This document shows positions 15,301-27,410 of a stretch of 64,000 nucleotides of DNA, in pieces. Positions within the stretch are counted from its first letter, which is position 1; the number at the start of each line of letters is the position of its first letter. The stretch is from Polytrichum commune (taxonomy: Eukaryota > Streptophyta > Polytrichopsida > Polytrichales > Polytrichaceae), in assembly GCA_950295325.1 (NCBI GenBank), contig OX485809.1, positions 18,536,001 through 18,600,000 of the forward strand, given 5' to 3'. The position numbers and the translations under genes are program-made. The notes beneath the pieces were generated by a model that did no database searches, was not told where the DNA came from, and saw nothing but the letters and a program-made list of their open reading frames with translations.

Positions 15301-16927
15301 AGCTATGAGCTATGAGCTTTGCAGACTTCTGGAAATTTGCGAGATAGGTGGTTTACAGTAAACTAAAATTTCTAGTATTTTGTGAACTGATTATCATGCA
15401 AATCTGTATACTACCCATATATACCTGTTACCATATATTCTGTTGATGAAGGATTTATTGCTTCTGAGCGACTTACTATACCAGGTCTCTATATGAACTG
15501 TAGAGGATCTGTAGTATATATAATGCAGAACAGAATGCAACTTAGCAAATATTATTTCTGTTAACCTTTTTGTTTTTCTTTGGTTGCCACATAGGACCCC
15601 AATTTGTCCTCCTCATTTCTATTATCTTCGTCAAAGCATCTATTTCCCTTGACAGTCCTTCCCTGAATCTCACTTCAAAGAAATTCTCTTTTGGAAATAG
15701 GTTGCTCCACTGGCAGTATCAGATGTTTCAATGCTGGCCCCTGAGGAGGTGTATAAGAGTGCCGGCATTGTGAAGGGAGAGGGCGAGCTTACTCCTGCTG
15801 AACGCAAGAGACGAAGGGCAGCAAAAAAGAGGAAGAGAAAAGGTCCGACAATCTGTCATCTAATTCTATTAGAAGCTTACTACCTTTTATTCTTGAACAT
15901 CACTTCTTTGTTACTTGACATTTATTTTGTAGTTAATTATGTAGACAAATTCAAGTTGACTTATACTTGAATGTACTAGTTTGAGAATGATTTATGGTGC
16001 ACAAAGGTAGGTTTCTTAAAATGAAACAGATTATGAGAGGTGCTCCATGCACTTTTGGATTCTCATCTTCTTTTAATATCTCTTAATTTCGATGACTCTG
16101 AGCTGAAGCTTATTCTGTTTTTACTATTGCAGGAGCTAAGAAGGCAGCAGAGAATGATAGGAAAGTGCGCATTGGCAGCACACCTTCCAAGGACCCACTG
16201 AAGGAAATGAATGTCAGGCATATACCTAACAAGGACAAGCGTGCTACTTCTTCTTTTGGGAAATCTGCAAAGGTATGTTTCTCAAGAAACACAACTGGTA
16301 ACTTTCACTGCTTTTTCATAGATACTCAACTTATCGCTGTGTATGGAACAAATTATGTGGAGCCAAAACAACACAATTGAGTCTGCATTGTGGTCTTTGA
16401 GGGGCTCTTTACACTGGAGCTTGGGGGTCTGTGACCATTGAAATACAAAATCTCTCATTGGGGTCTAAGCCAAAACCATCCCACTTCACTTAAAGTCCCA
16501 GCTTGAGGGCCTTAAAGTCCAAGGAAGTTTGAATGGATGAGAAACCTACGTGGCATATAATAGGTGTTGTTTCTTGGTCTACTAGATTTTGCCTGAAGCC
16601 CACCTCAAAAAGGAGAATTTAAAATCTCTTAACCCTTGATCAACTGTAACTTAGTTTGTAGAAAGGCCCACATGAAATAGGAGGGTAATAGGAATAGCAT
16701 TCAGTTGAGAGCTGATTGCACATGCCTCTACACGAAGGTAGATTGGTATTATATAGTTACTTTTTTTGACTTGCCCACTTCTGTTTATCTGCGTGGACTT
16801 AATTGAGGTTGTTTATTATGCACAGGTGTTTGCTGAGCTTGACAATGCAAAAGAGAGGGGTAACAAGGCCATCAAGCCTGACAAGCCCGACAAACCTTCA
16901 ATCACACCCTCATTTTTGAAGCTTTAG
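9329..16927 (+). CDS. MPP10: U3 small nucleolar ribonucleoprotein protein MPP10, complete
   Basis: Fourteen exons: 9329-10259, 10416-10573, 10827-10897, 11104-11278, 11506-11613, 11916-12053, 12256-12324, 12659-12700, 13183-13251, 13774-13845, 14153-14206, 15701-15842, 16133-16272, 16826-16927. Every junction is GT-AG and the phases close to 756 residues. MPP10 is part of the SSU processome in the nucleolus, with IMP3 and IMP4, and is needed for 18S pre-rRNA cleavage. Family marks: FDSEQIWQQIDLQ (211-223), several acidic tracts, the DKFLKLTDMEKFLD block, KYSEFVG, the KSWTMQGEV block with RPAPVVTEEITQSIEEMI, KSKKGLGEIYEQDY, LCNKLDALSHFHFAPKP, ALAMEEVAPLAVSD with MLAPEEVY, and a lysine-rich tail. 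The first ~150 residues are a Pro/Gln/Glu-rich extension, so the protein is longer than I expect for plant homologues. A possible poly(A) signal AATAAA is at 17348. Confidence 0.95.
14620..15300. repeat. Four-copy ~190-bp tandem repeat inside MPP10 intron 11
   Basis: The block CACAATGC-AAATCTTGCATATTAG starts at 14629, 14830, 15018 and 15200 (spacings 201, 188 and 182). Each copy continues with CATGCTATGATATATTGC and AAAATCAACGTGTGCAAT or close variants. Copies 1 and 2 also share a following CAGTATTGTTC to GGACCTTGCAAGA section. Copies 3 and 4 are most alike, so the array grew recently at its right end. The host intron (14207-15700) is by far the longest in the gene. Confidence 0.85.
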
Positions 16928-19540
16928 GATGAAACTTCTAGTATGGTAGTCGATCAATGACCATATGTAATTCAATGGGTTTGCACCCAATTTTAGTCAT
17001 CAAATCTTCCTACATTCTTGATCTATTCTTGTGGAGAGCTGTGTGAGCATATTAGATTGCAGTTTGCATATGATATATTGTCTTCCCCCTCACAGTCTCT
17101 TAAGTCTTTAAGGTATAGAGTACAGATTCACATTTGTGGTTCTTCTGTTATACCTTGTGTTCATGATTCTGTTAAATTAATCTGTATCTTAATAAGGTTC
17201 CAAAAAGAACACTTTTTCTGCACCCATGAAAGACCTTTGTACAAAGTCAGTCCTGGACCAGTTGAGAATAGAATTTGGATGCAGCTTTCCGTGGACTGCT
17301 TTTTGTTGTTCCCCATACTGTGTGCACTGCAAGTCCTGGGAAAGCTCAATAAAAGTTAACTGCAACATCTGTTGTGACATTGTCAATTTTGACTGAGATG
17401 TCCTAGGAGGCGAATGTGCTGGAGCAATAGGCTGAGCTCCTGGAAACTCTTGCACTACAATCACAAAAATCATTCCTATTATTTGGTTACATTTTGTTCT
17501 TTGCTATCTCATACTGCTCAGATTCAAAGAGGTTGAAGTATATATGCATCTGCAAATGTGAAGAGTCAGGATCAATCCCACAGAGGTTTGAAGCTAATCT
17601 CAATTTGTTATGAATTACAAGTCCACTGGCACTGAGCCATAAGAAGGCCACATAGGTCCCCCAAATTTGTTGACTATAGAATTTAGGTTAGTTGAATTTT
17701 TTAGCACATAATCCAATCCCTCTAAAAATCTGGCAACTGTTGTTAGGTCTACACTTAACTATTCTTATAGGTGGCCATTAAAGATAAGTAACTTAATTAG
17801 GCCCACTTAAGTTGGGTGTCATGAAGTCCCATCTAACTCTATTGAAATCGGGTCATGCAAATGTCATTTTTTTTACTTTTCTTATTTACTTATTTACTTA
17901 TTTGTATGTATGTATGTAATATTATTATTATTATTATTATTTGATTTTAGAAATTGTTGTGTGAGTTGGTAATTTGGTGCATAAATTACCCAAGGATCAC
18001 ATTTCATGTAATGTCTTCATTCAACACCTCCAATAATAAAATGTCTACTTCAAGGTTAAATTATGTCAGTCAACATCGATTGGTGGTCACTCCACCTTAT
18101 AAAATCTTATTCACCCTAGAATGTGACTAAAATAGCTCTACTATGCAACAAATCTTATGAAAGCAGGTGAAAGTGGATACACCCACCAATTGCACAAGAT
18201 TCTCAATTGGCTAATTGGGGTTAATGAGAACCCAAAGTACATGACATGTGGATCAACATGGGAGTGATAGGGAGCATAATTAAACAACAAAAGAGTTTTC
18301 CAATTGAGGGGGGGGGGTGGCTCTACATGGCTAATTTATTGGACAAAAGAATCTTGTGTTTAAAAGTAATTGCAAATTTTCTTGAACTCTAGTTTGGTAT
18401 TGGATTGCAAGTAACTCACCTTAAAATTACAAGTGTTCAAGATCTCTAACAAGAACACTTCAATCCCACAAAAATATCCCCTTAAGCCACATCTACATTA
18501 ATACACATGGACATAAGCTGAATAATCCATGTGTTTTTTAGAATCCATAACATTACTTAACGATGTGGGCCCTCAGAATATAACAGTGAGATATCCAGCA
18601 CTCCATCCAAATATGAGTCTCCCTATGCAACTTTTCAAGCATTTGACTATTATATTCTAAAAGCCCACAAAACAAGAGCTAATCATTGAGTAATACTATG
18701 TTTGATTAAAACCACAAACTAAGTAGCCACATAAGACAAGTAACCACACAAGGCACGCATTCCTTAAATGACTAGCAATCTTACCAAAAATAGCAAAAAC
18801 ACTACTTAACAATAGCATTGCACAACTAAGGTATATTTGTCCACTAGGTCTAGAGTAGAAGTCTACTCCAAGTGCCCAAGTCAACCCTATCGAGAGAGTC
18901 CCAAGCCACAAGCAACAACTTCTTGCTCATCATCACGCCCCAAAATTCCTTCAACGGTCTCACCAAACCCAAGCTCCTTAGCATTTTTGGTTTGAGTGCC
19001 ACAATGCTACACGGATTATCCCCATTAGTGCGTGTTACTATTCCGAGTTTAGGGTACACTATTTAATGAGAGCTTTTTGCCTATGTAGTTTAATTCTTGA
19101 GCATGTTTTGTACCAAGACACCAAGAATGTATAAGGGGTGTGTGTGTAAACATGTTGGTATGTACTTGAGATTGTCATATTTTGCATCAAGTAATTTGAG
19201 GGTAGCATATTCTTATATGTGGGACCTTACTCAAAGTTGTGTATCTTTGGATTATTTTCTTTTTTGCTAACAATCTCGAGATGTTTTACATGATTAAATC
19301 CACTCAAACAACATTCAAAATGGGTAAATGCATGATAGCCACGTTTCAACTTGCAGGTTGGACATCATTGAGACAAATCACTCTTTCACATATATGTTGG
19401 TCAACCTGCTCCAAATGGAAGTGATCGACCAACAAATGCTCAATGAACTTGGGCGAAAGCTTCACCAATGTTGGCAAACTCTAAGGTGGATGTGTGTTGT
19501 CTAATTACTTTTCTTGCCGCCATCACTTCTTGTAGATATG
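16928..19540. other. Gene-free DNA downstream of MPP10
   Basis: The MPP10 3' UTR is expected at the left end (AATAAA at 17348). A low-complexity stretch at 17870-17945 has TTTACTTAT, TGTA and ATT runs. A run of ten G lies at 18308-18317. No coding frame of family resemblance was found on either strand. Confidence 0.5.
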
Positions 19541-19544
19541 AAAC

Positions 19545-20262
19545 ATAGAATTATTGCAAGGTGATTAGCAACTCCAAGTCATGCCCATAGCCATTTTGCC
19601 TCATAAATTTGAGAGCTTGTATGAATATCTTATTCATTATCAGAGTGAAGATTCCCATCCTCACTACATGGTCATATAGGTGACGATGTACGGAGCTTAG
19701 AATGGTTAGCACAATCCATTGAGCATGTAGTCCGATCTCTTTTAACAATTGTCTTTTTGGTGTCCATTCTTAGATTCGCACCCAACCACATACCACTCAA
19801 ACATAGTTGCCCCAAACTATTGCTATGTTTGGTTTAGGCACACCTATCTTTTTGCGTCAATGGAACAATTGGCATATGAAAGTGTGTGCCTTGAAGGTTC
19901 ATAGCAGATATGCTTAGCGACTTGCCTTGTTTTTTAAGGTAGATGTGCTTAATTTGGTTCATGATCTTGAATGGACACCTATATTTTAAGTGGTCTATGG
20001 TTGGGTGGGGAATTGTGAATCCAAGCAAGGACACCAAAAAAACACACATGTTGAAAAGAGATTGGACAATGTGCTCCAAATATATTATCTATTCTAGACA
20101 TGATTGTCAACTTAATGTATGATTGTTCATTAACCAAGAGTATCTTCACTATGACAATTAATAGAATATTCTTATGAGCTCCAAAAATCATGCGGGGAAT
20201 GGCTACGGGAACAATATGGATTTGCTAATCATCTCGCATTAATTGTGTGTTTTGTATCCTAT
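19545..20262. mobile_element. Foldback element made of two inverted copies of R1
   Basis: The left arm, about 19545-19830, reads from AGGTGATTAGCAACTCC through GAGCTTGTATGAATATCTTA, GTGAAGATT and GATCTCTTTT to GGTGTCCATTCTTAGATTC. The right arm, about 19940-20262, read in reverse, gives the same order: GAGATGATTAGCAAATCC, GAGCTCATAAGAATATTCTA, GTGAAGATA, AATCTCTTTTC, GGTGTCCTTGCTTGGATTC. The arms are roughly 300 bp with moderate identity, separated by about 110 bp. The outer tip (GATTAGCAAATCC) is also the tip of the single copies at 2450-2815 and 62345-62530. No target duplication was recognised. Confidence 0.7.
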
Positions 20263-21307
20263 GAGAGTCGGTGCATGGAATAAAATGATGTTTCTTGAAG
20301 GCCCTCTTAGTTTACTGCACATTGTGAAGAGGCCCAACCTCCTTGAAGAAAACATAGGTAGTAAGGCATAAAAATGGAAAATGATGAATGGTCATTATTG
20401 CCCGCACTAGAGTTGGAGTAGAATGATTATTGTGTACACCCAAAATGGCAAATTGTTAAAGTGTGGCCTTGAAAGGATGCAATGATAGGCTAGATGCAGT
20501 GATTTGTAAGATAGTTGTTGTTTCACACCACTTGAGATAACTTTTGGGTTCCATTGAGTGAACCATTTCATGCACTTTCATATGTAAAGTAGGATATTTC
20601 GATACAAAAATCAGGAAGACTCTACTATACAAAAAGGGAGTTTGACTTGCTTGCCTCTTTGATAAAGTGTAACTAATTATTCACCAAGAATAAAATTACG
20701 AAACAATTTGCATTCGTAATCACTTCCTCTACTCCATCTCCTAAATATATTGCACAAATTTGAAGCCACTCATTTGGGCCGAATCGTTGGGCTTATTTCC
20801 ACCAGTTCAGTTATTCTACCTTAGTAGGATCATTTACCTTAGCAAAAGTGGGACAAGAGGGTCGAATGGCGAATGTACAAATGGCACCAAATGATAGGCA
20901 ATTACACCTACACCCTTTCAAGGCGATTTCCATATCTAGCCTCCGGGCCACTCGATCTTTCACAATAGGTAAGTGAACGAACTGCTATAGTCATGATAAG
21001 ATATGAGACCTAACAAGCACCACAAATACGGCATGTGGCTAGTACAAAGTTGACATATCACCAAGTAAATAATAATAATATAGATTCTTGATGTTTTCCG
21101 TCACCGAAAGGACGGCTATTGGTGAGTTATAACGGTTCACCACACGGTGACACAATGGCAAATAAACAAAATTACTTATATTGATTGACTTCATCAAACA
21201 TACTATTTTGAATACTCAAAAGCCGTCTCGTATGACTCATTTTACACAATGGTACATCAATTCATTCAAAGTAATTTATTAATCGTTGTTGATATTCATA
21301 ACATTCT
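20263..21307. other. Gene-free AT-rich DNA
   Basis: No open frame of interest and no recognised repeat on either strand, apart from a few AAT/TAA triplets near 21065. Confidence 0.4.
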
Positions 21308-21425
21308 TCAAGTGCGCTTAGTAGTGTGGGTTTTCTATAATACACACCGGAACCTTGTCCTCCCTCACGGTTGTAGATCGCGGATTCGAATCGATTGTCT
21401 AGCATCTACCAATATCTATCTACCT
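21308..21425 (+). repeat. Possible tRNA-derived SINE fragment
   Basis: A D-arm-like GCGCTTAGTAGTG is followed by a stem GTGTG/CACAC around a 14-base loop, then a B-box-like GGATTCGAATCG. The order and spacing recall a tRNA-derived SINE head, but the T-stem does not pair, so it is not a working tRNA. No poly(A) or T tail and no target duplication was found. Confidence 0.3.
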
Positions 21426-21469
21426 TGATTCTTCGAGAAACGAACATAGTGATCTTGGTGAAGAATGCT

Positions 21470-21879
21470 CACGGGGAGGTCACTTCATTGTCAAGTTGAC
21501 ACCACGTGCGGACAAAGTTTGCTACCCCTATATTACATGCCATATATAATTTTAAAATTTATGATATTTTTTCTACATATACATAACCATTGATAGTATC
21601 TTTTGTATACTTTTTTGAAATTTTTAGTCATCTTTATTTTTCTTAGTAATTGTTTTAGTTCAATTTTGTGTCATTCTAGTTAGAAATGGTATGTTTTATG
21701 AAAAAAACAAATCATCAAATTTAGTTACCACTTTTAACCATGTCATAGGTATTGTGTATATCTACTCATGAAAAAATTTTGATAAAATTTTGACCCAATT
21801 TGGTGGTGCAACTTACCAAAAGAAGAATTTTTTTGGTGACACGTGGTGTTCAACTTGACAATGGAGTGATCTACCCATG
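21470..21879. mobile_element. hAT-like MITE, copy A (410 bp)
   Basis: The left end is CACGGGGAGGTCACT and the right end read in reverse is CATGGGTAGATCACT. The inverted similarity runs on through CATTGTCAAGTTG and ACACCACGTG, about 45 bp. The flanks are a perfect 8-bp direct repeat, AGAATGCT, at 21462-21469 and 21880-21887. An 8-bp duplication with CA-GGG-type ends is the hallmark of hAT elements. There is no coding capacity, so it is non-autonomous. Confidence 0.85.
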
Positions 21880-21889
21880 AGAATGCTAT

Positions 21890-24264
21890 GCTATAATCAA
21901 TGTAAGGTAGATGGGTTTTGAATGATTACTTTATCTAGCTACCCCCACGTCTCCTAGAATAAGAAACACAATTAGTACACAATGGTTAATTAGCAAGTCC
22001 AAATCGGGGTCGTAGCCACATGGGGGGTGCACTTACATTTGATTTAAGTATACATGTGCGAGAACCCCTTATTTAATTGGTGGGGGGGGGGGTATTCACT
22101 TTCCTTCATTGAATATTTTTCACCCTATAAGCAGCTAAATTTCTACTGGATGGTGTTTTGGAACACCCTATCGTTATATATAAAGTTTAGAGTTGCATAA
22201 TTACATCCATCCTACCTTATTTATAAGTAGTAAAAATTCGGTGTGAACAATATACACATACATTACGCATATGGTACACTATGCATACATTACACTGTGC
22301 ATATTGGTCTACACATTACACACATACAACCATCACACTTTAAACTTTAGCATATTGCGTACGGTTCCTGAACCCTCCCAAGAAACCCTAAATAAGCCAA
22401 CCAACCCTTTCACCGTCAGAGGACGGTACTTTTCATCCAAAGGTGACCGTCTCAACAAATCCATTCACATGTTCACATACATTTCTCATCCAATGCCACT
22501 AATGGCAGATGACTTATGTTGAACTTATAAATGAAAGGAACCTAAACTTAATTCCATTTATGCTACTTTACATCTAAATTTAAAAAATATCACAACTTAA
22601 ACCACACCATACATTATCTATAATTCCCAAATTCACAGAGGATGCAATTGTATATCTAAGAAAAATGTAAAAATTATGTGTGTTGAATAAAATCTTTCCC
22701 GCACATGGTTTTCTACATCTTCATCAGTGCCCACTTCTAGCATAGCCACTTTCCTTTTTTGGGGGGGGTGGGGAGGGGGGAACTCAAATGAATACCTTGT
22801 TAATTATCAAATTGAAATTGTCATGCTTAGTAAACGGTCATATAGGTCTTCTCCACCCCGACCCCTTATATTGACTATTGAACCTAAAATGGTTATCATA
22901 TGTTGTTCGCGTAATCCAGTCTCTTTCAAACACGTGACTCTTGATACCCATTCTTGAAGCCACACCAAACCACATACCGCTAAATTTATAGGTGGTGTTC
23001 TAATAAGATAGTAACCAAATAAGGGCCATATATCTTAGTCCTCGTTGTGTTCAAAAAGTGTGGATGCTTGAAATAAATTAGTGTTGCACTAAGAAATATG
23101 ACCACCTATAACACTATGAGGACTTGGAAGATTGAAGCCCACCACCAACAATGCAGGAGTTGAGTGGCTACACACTTTTGGGTGAGTGTGGCGAATGGTG
23201 ATCTGCCACATCAGCAATGTGCCACGTCACTGACCCGTAAACTAAAGTGGAGATACTTTGAAGAACCGAAGCTTCGAAATCACCTTCAATACTAGCTAGG
23301 AGGTAAAGGTGATGGCATTTGTAGTCGACCGTGTTCATTTAACCAATCACTAGGGTCATGCAATGCCAAAGACATAGGCGACATTTATATTTTTTTAGAC
23401 GAACAAAGTTGAAGTTTATGTGTTGGTGGCTTGTGATTGATTACCCTCGTAAAAGTTTTGACAATTGTCGTAGCCAAGGAGTAGCATTAAGATGAGCAGA
23501 TATGGGTTAGCCTATAAATTGACTGTGTGTAACCCTAAATTTGATGGTTCAAAATTTGTAGCAGTTTTCATATTCATGAGATTTTATAAAAATAATTGCA
23601 TTCTTCTAACAATGTGTTTCTCTTTGCAAGAAAAATGATTTCCGACTATTACTTCTCCTAAATAGATGCAAAGTCTCTTATTTTATCGGTTATAGATGCC
23701 TCAACCTTACATCTAAGTCAATCCATTAGAGTTATCCTTAGAGTCCCTCAAAGTGGGACGTGACTGCAGATTTGGTCCTTCGTTGATAAAACTTTTTGTT
23801 AGGAGCACGTTAGCTTGTTGTAGATTGGAGCATGTTTTGAAAGTCGGGCGAAATTTTTGGGCCATCCTCCTTTCACCCCTCAAAATTTGAGAGAAGCTTA
23901 AGATCTAAAATAAGGTATGCACATGAGCCTGCTATCCCAAATCCCGAATAGGCTTGTGCAAGGCTAGCTTGACCCACCCATCCTAGTAGGACAAGTTAGA
24001 AAGATGGTTTTCAATAGCTTGACATCACTCTTTGTCTATGGTTACTTAAGCATTACGAAAACTTGGGTGACTTTGTGTGAAGTGCTCATAAAGTCAAGGT
24101 TTGGGACTAACCCCATGGTTTCTTCTCTTATACTAAACAAATAACTCTACTATTACTTCTCATCGAGATAAGTAGAACATTCATGACCAATTTATTATTA
24201 ATTTATTTGTCTAAATGTACATCTACTATTGTACTTACTAGCAACAGACCTCCATAGTTGTACT
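21890..24264. other. Gene-free DNA with R1-like fragment and G-runs
   Basis: G-runs of 11 at 22082-22092 and of 8 at 22761-22768. Around 22800-22990 there is a weak, left-arm-oriented R1 fragment: GGTCATATAGGT, TCCAGTCTCTTTCAAACACGTG, then ATACCCATTCTTGAAGCC and CCACATACCGCTAA, parallel to the arm at 19660-19800. No coding gene was recognised. Confidence 0.45.
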
Positions 24265-24765
24265 TTGGGCCTGGGGGGTGGACGCTTCATACCACGTATG
24301 AACTAATTTGAGTGTAAGAAGGGGTATTATTTGAGACATTAGCGTACATAATATACATGAGAGAGAGGTATTGTTTTTCTCTAGTTAGTACATTTAGAAA
24401 GACTTTCAAGAATGTTGAAGTACATGTAGATGTGTAAAAGGGGGCCCTAAGATTTAAGATTTTTTTTGACAATAGATGTGTAGTTCCATCCAATTTGCGT
24501 TTTCATCCATTTTCATCATATGGTAGCAGTCCCCAATGACCACCTTGTCCATTCTTGTTGGGGTTTATATTTGGGTTCTAGGTTTTTGCAAACTAGAGGC
24601 TCGTTCACGGGGGTGCACCTTTCATAACATGTACGAGTATACGTGAGTGCCTAAAAGGGCTATTGATTTGAACTTTTCCGTACTACGTATACAAATGCTA
24701 CAAAAAAATTATCTCAAGGTTATGTACATGTATGGAGGACCTCTAGAAAGCATTTAAATTTTGTA
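24265..24765. repeat. Degenerate direct duplication
   Basis: About 24265-24470 and 24595-24765 share, in order, GGGGGTG-AC--TTCATA-CA-GTA, GAGTG-TAAA/GAAGGG-TATT, TTTGA-A, GTACATGTA and a CCT-TAGA block. The two halves are diverged. They directly precede the coding relic that starts at 24771. Confidence 0.4.
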
Positions 24766-24770
24766 CTTGT

Positions 24771-25210
24771 ATGGTAAAGTCACTTATTGAGGCTTGTTTA
24801 TTTGGAAGCATGGAGGTGGATGAGGAGTGTGATTATGATATCACATTGATTGATGATTCTAGTGCACAAGGTGGTGACAAGGAAAATTATAGTGTTGGAG
24901 AAGTCAATTCAAACATGTGCAAGGATGTTGTCATACAGATGGAATTGATGTAGCCACAAGTTGAAAATGATTTACATAAAGATGTGGAGTTGCAAAGTGA
25001 GCTTTAACATGCCTTGGATGTTCTGATTCATGAACATTAAAATGTTGAAATGCCCTCTCAATCTAATGTATAGTCATCTGTGACTTGTGTAAACGTAGGG
25101 GAGTCTAGAAATTTCAAACTTAGTCAATTGAATGGCAATTCAACTTTATTTAAAGATCGATTGACTCAAATTAAGGCTACCATATTTTTTATATATACAT
25201 ATAGCCTAAA
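24771..25210 (+). pseudogene. Decayed coding relic, unrecognised
   Basis: An acidic frame opens MVKSLIEACLFGSMEVDEE and continues in register for about 145 codons, interrupted by stops at 24951, 25005, 25038 and 25071. Between stops it keeps a coding-like composition rich in Asp, Glu, Val and Asn. No domain is recognised. Its placement in a repeat-rich gap suggests a transposon-encoded protein, but that is inference. Confidence 0.35.
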
Positions 25211-26283
25211 CTCCTTACCACCACAAATCATGACACTATGTTAAATAATGGTTGTGATTGTGGAGTATGTTTTTTGAACACACATGAAGCTAGACTTGGG
25301 AAAAAAACATGGTAGACCTTAATACAATGGACTTTGTCCACCTCTAGAAGAGGCATATGAATTGCAATCCGAAGATTCAAATTCTCATGTGTATGTTTTC
25401 CAATTTTATACATGTGGGTATATTTTGATCCAAGGTCCACATCCATCCCTTTATCCAAATTTAGAAACAACAAAGTCATCACTTATCCCTATTTGATAAC
25501 TTCAACTTTGCGACCGTTGGCCTTCTCAAATTTTGTTGAAATAATTATATTTTTATTCAAATGCCTTGATTATGAGGGTTGAATTCTACATGCAAGTGGC
25601 CAATCAAAACAAATGTTGATGATAGTGGACTCAAGGGTGGTATGAGAATGCCAAATGTATTGGAATGCACCCCAGAGGAACATAGGGTTAAGTTACAACA
25701 TAAATTCATGTATGAACTTACATTTGATGAGTGTATTTCCATGTATTTCGGCTTTCTTATGATTTTTGGGGGATATTTTCAACAATTCTACCCAAGGGAT
25801 TTTAATTATTATTTCTTCTTTTAGATACCATATTTAAAATGCATGGAAGCAATTGCCCTAAATTTATAATAATCTATTCACAAATATTATTAGGTTTAAG
25901 CACAATAAAGTGGACAACTCTTGATTCATGAAATGTTTCAAGTGGAAGTGATCAAAACTTTATACTACCTTTGTATTTTGTGAATATATATATATATATA
26001 TATATAATAAACGTTTTTTTTTACAGAGCCAAGCATTTTATGTTGACATAAACAATCTCAAAAGAAATGTAAATATTTTAGAAGATGGCGCAAGTGATGT
26101 GCAATTGGGTGATGTTGAACAAGAATTTGTCTAAAATATGTTCAAAATATGATAGATATACATTATATTGATGATGTTATAAACAAAATGCCTTGAGTTT
26201 ATATTAAGATAAAGGAATATGAGAAAATTCTAAGTTCAAAATATACTTGAGTATCCAACACAACAATAGGGGGGCATCATGGG
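25211..26283. other. Gene-free DNA with (TA)n and a further weak coding trace
   Basis: A pure TA microsatellite of about 22 bases is at 25986-26007. The plus strand at 25579-25824 is open for 81 codons with no recognised domain. After the microsatellite, 26030-26132 reads an acidic frame ending GDVEQEFV. These may continue the relic at 24771, but no reading frame links them. Confidence 0.35.
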
Positions 26284-26844
26284 CACGGGTAGGTCACTCT
26301 AAGGCATTTTTGTGCACCACGTGCGGCTGGGGGTTTTTTGTTTTGGGGCTATTTACCTTCAAGGGCTAAATTAAAGCCTCCCTATAATTACTTAAATTTC
26401 AAAAATGGCCCATTTGTTTGCACCCTTCCATTACTTATATTGTCCAAGTCACTGCAATTTTTTGTACTCTATATTCTTTTTAAGTAATAAAAGCTAATCT
26501 ACTTCCTAATGCATTGACGAGTGTTAAGGGAAACCATGGAAACAAAGAAGGGTGCAAACAGTAATATCATTGCAAACAAAGTTATGAAGAAAACATATAG
26601 GAGACCATAGCAAACATACTAAACATACCTTCTAGGATCCTTATCTTCAGCCCCTATATTAATTTTACAAAAAAATAATGGCCCACATTTTATGTCCATC
26701 TAACTTACTTATAATGGGATTGTCTACATTTAATGGCCCCTTCATTATTTGGAATTCCTTTATAATTTTTATTCCAAATGATTTTAATCCTCTCTATATT
26801 ATGCCGCACGTCGTTTTTAAAATGCACTAAGTGACCTACCCGTG
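26284..26844. mobile_element. hAT-like MITE, copy B (561 bp)
   Basis: The left end CACGGGTAGGTCACT is matched by the right end AGTGACCTACCCGTG in reverse; the inverted similarity extends through GCATTTT and ACGTGCGGC. The flanking 8-bp direct repeat ATCATGGG at 26276-26283 and 26845-26852 is perfect. The terminal sequence is shared with copy A, so both belong to one family, though their interiors differ. No coding capacity. Confidence 0.9.
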
Positions 26845-27044
26845 ATCATGGGGAAAAGTCCAATTTAAATAGAATTTTGCTACTAATTTGAATAGAAATA
26901 TGCCACTACTTGGCCAAGTCCACCAATGATCTTGATCTGACAAATGTTTGTTTTTGTCAAGTATAGTGTTCTCCCACTTAAGTACGCACCCATTTAAGTA
27001 TGCATCCCAATTAAGTGTGCAATTTCTTTGACAAAAATCAGGGT

Positions 27045-27410
27045 TCATACTTTATTGTTTGAACATGTCATGCAAATCATTTGCCACGAATGCATGAATT
27101 TTTTTTGCTTGACATTCAATGTCAGTGTGTTAACGTTTCGTTGAAACGTCTCAAACGATCTTCTCAATTCATCATACACATGTCCAGCTTCCGTTTGAAC
27201 ATTGGAGCAAAGCAATTGGTTGCCAATGTCAAGGTCAGTTTTGTGTAGAGCTTCAAAGCTTTTGAAGTTGGTAGCACTTTCATATTCAACAAATGTCTGG
27301 ATAGACTAGATTTCGTCATCGATAGGTGGTTCTTCTTCAATTCGAATTGTTTCCAAAACTCCATGAACGTCCTCCTGAACAAACACAATATTCTTCCTTG
27401 TTTGCGTCAT
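27045..27410 (-). pseudogene. Decayed coding relic, unrecognised, one in-frame stop
   Basis: The frame starts MTQTRKNIVFVQEDVHGVLE and runs 122 codons to a stop at 27045, broken once by TAG at 27306-27308. It contains EEEPPIDDE, TNFKSFEALHKTDLDIGN and YDELRRSFETFQRNVNTL, an amphipathic, coiled-coil-like composition. This is far more coding-like than its surroundings. No family is recognised. It lies close to hAT MITE B and could be part of a transposon or a captured gene piece. Confidence 0.45.

Noticed and set aside
21380-21400. GATTCGAATC as the T-loop of a real tRNA gene
   Set aside because: The T-stem bases on each side do not pair and no 7-bp acceptor stem closes the structure; a SINE fragment is the better reading.
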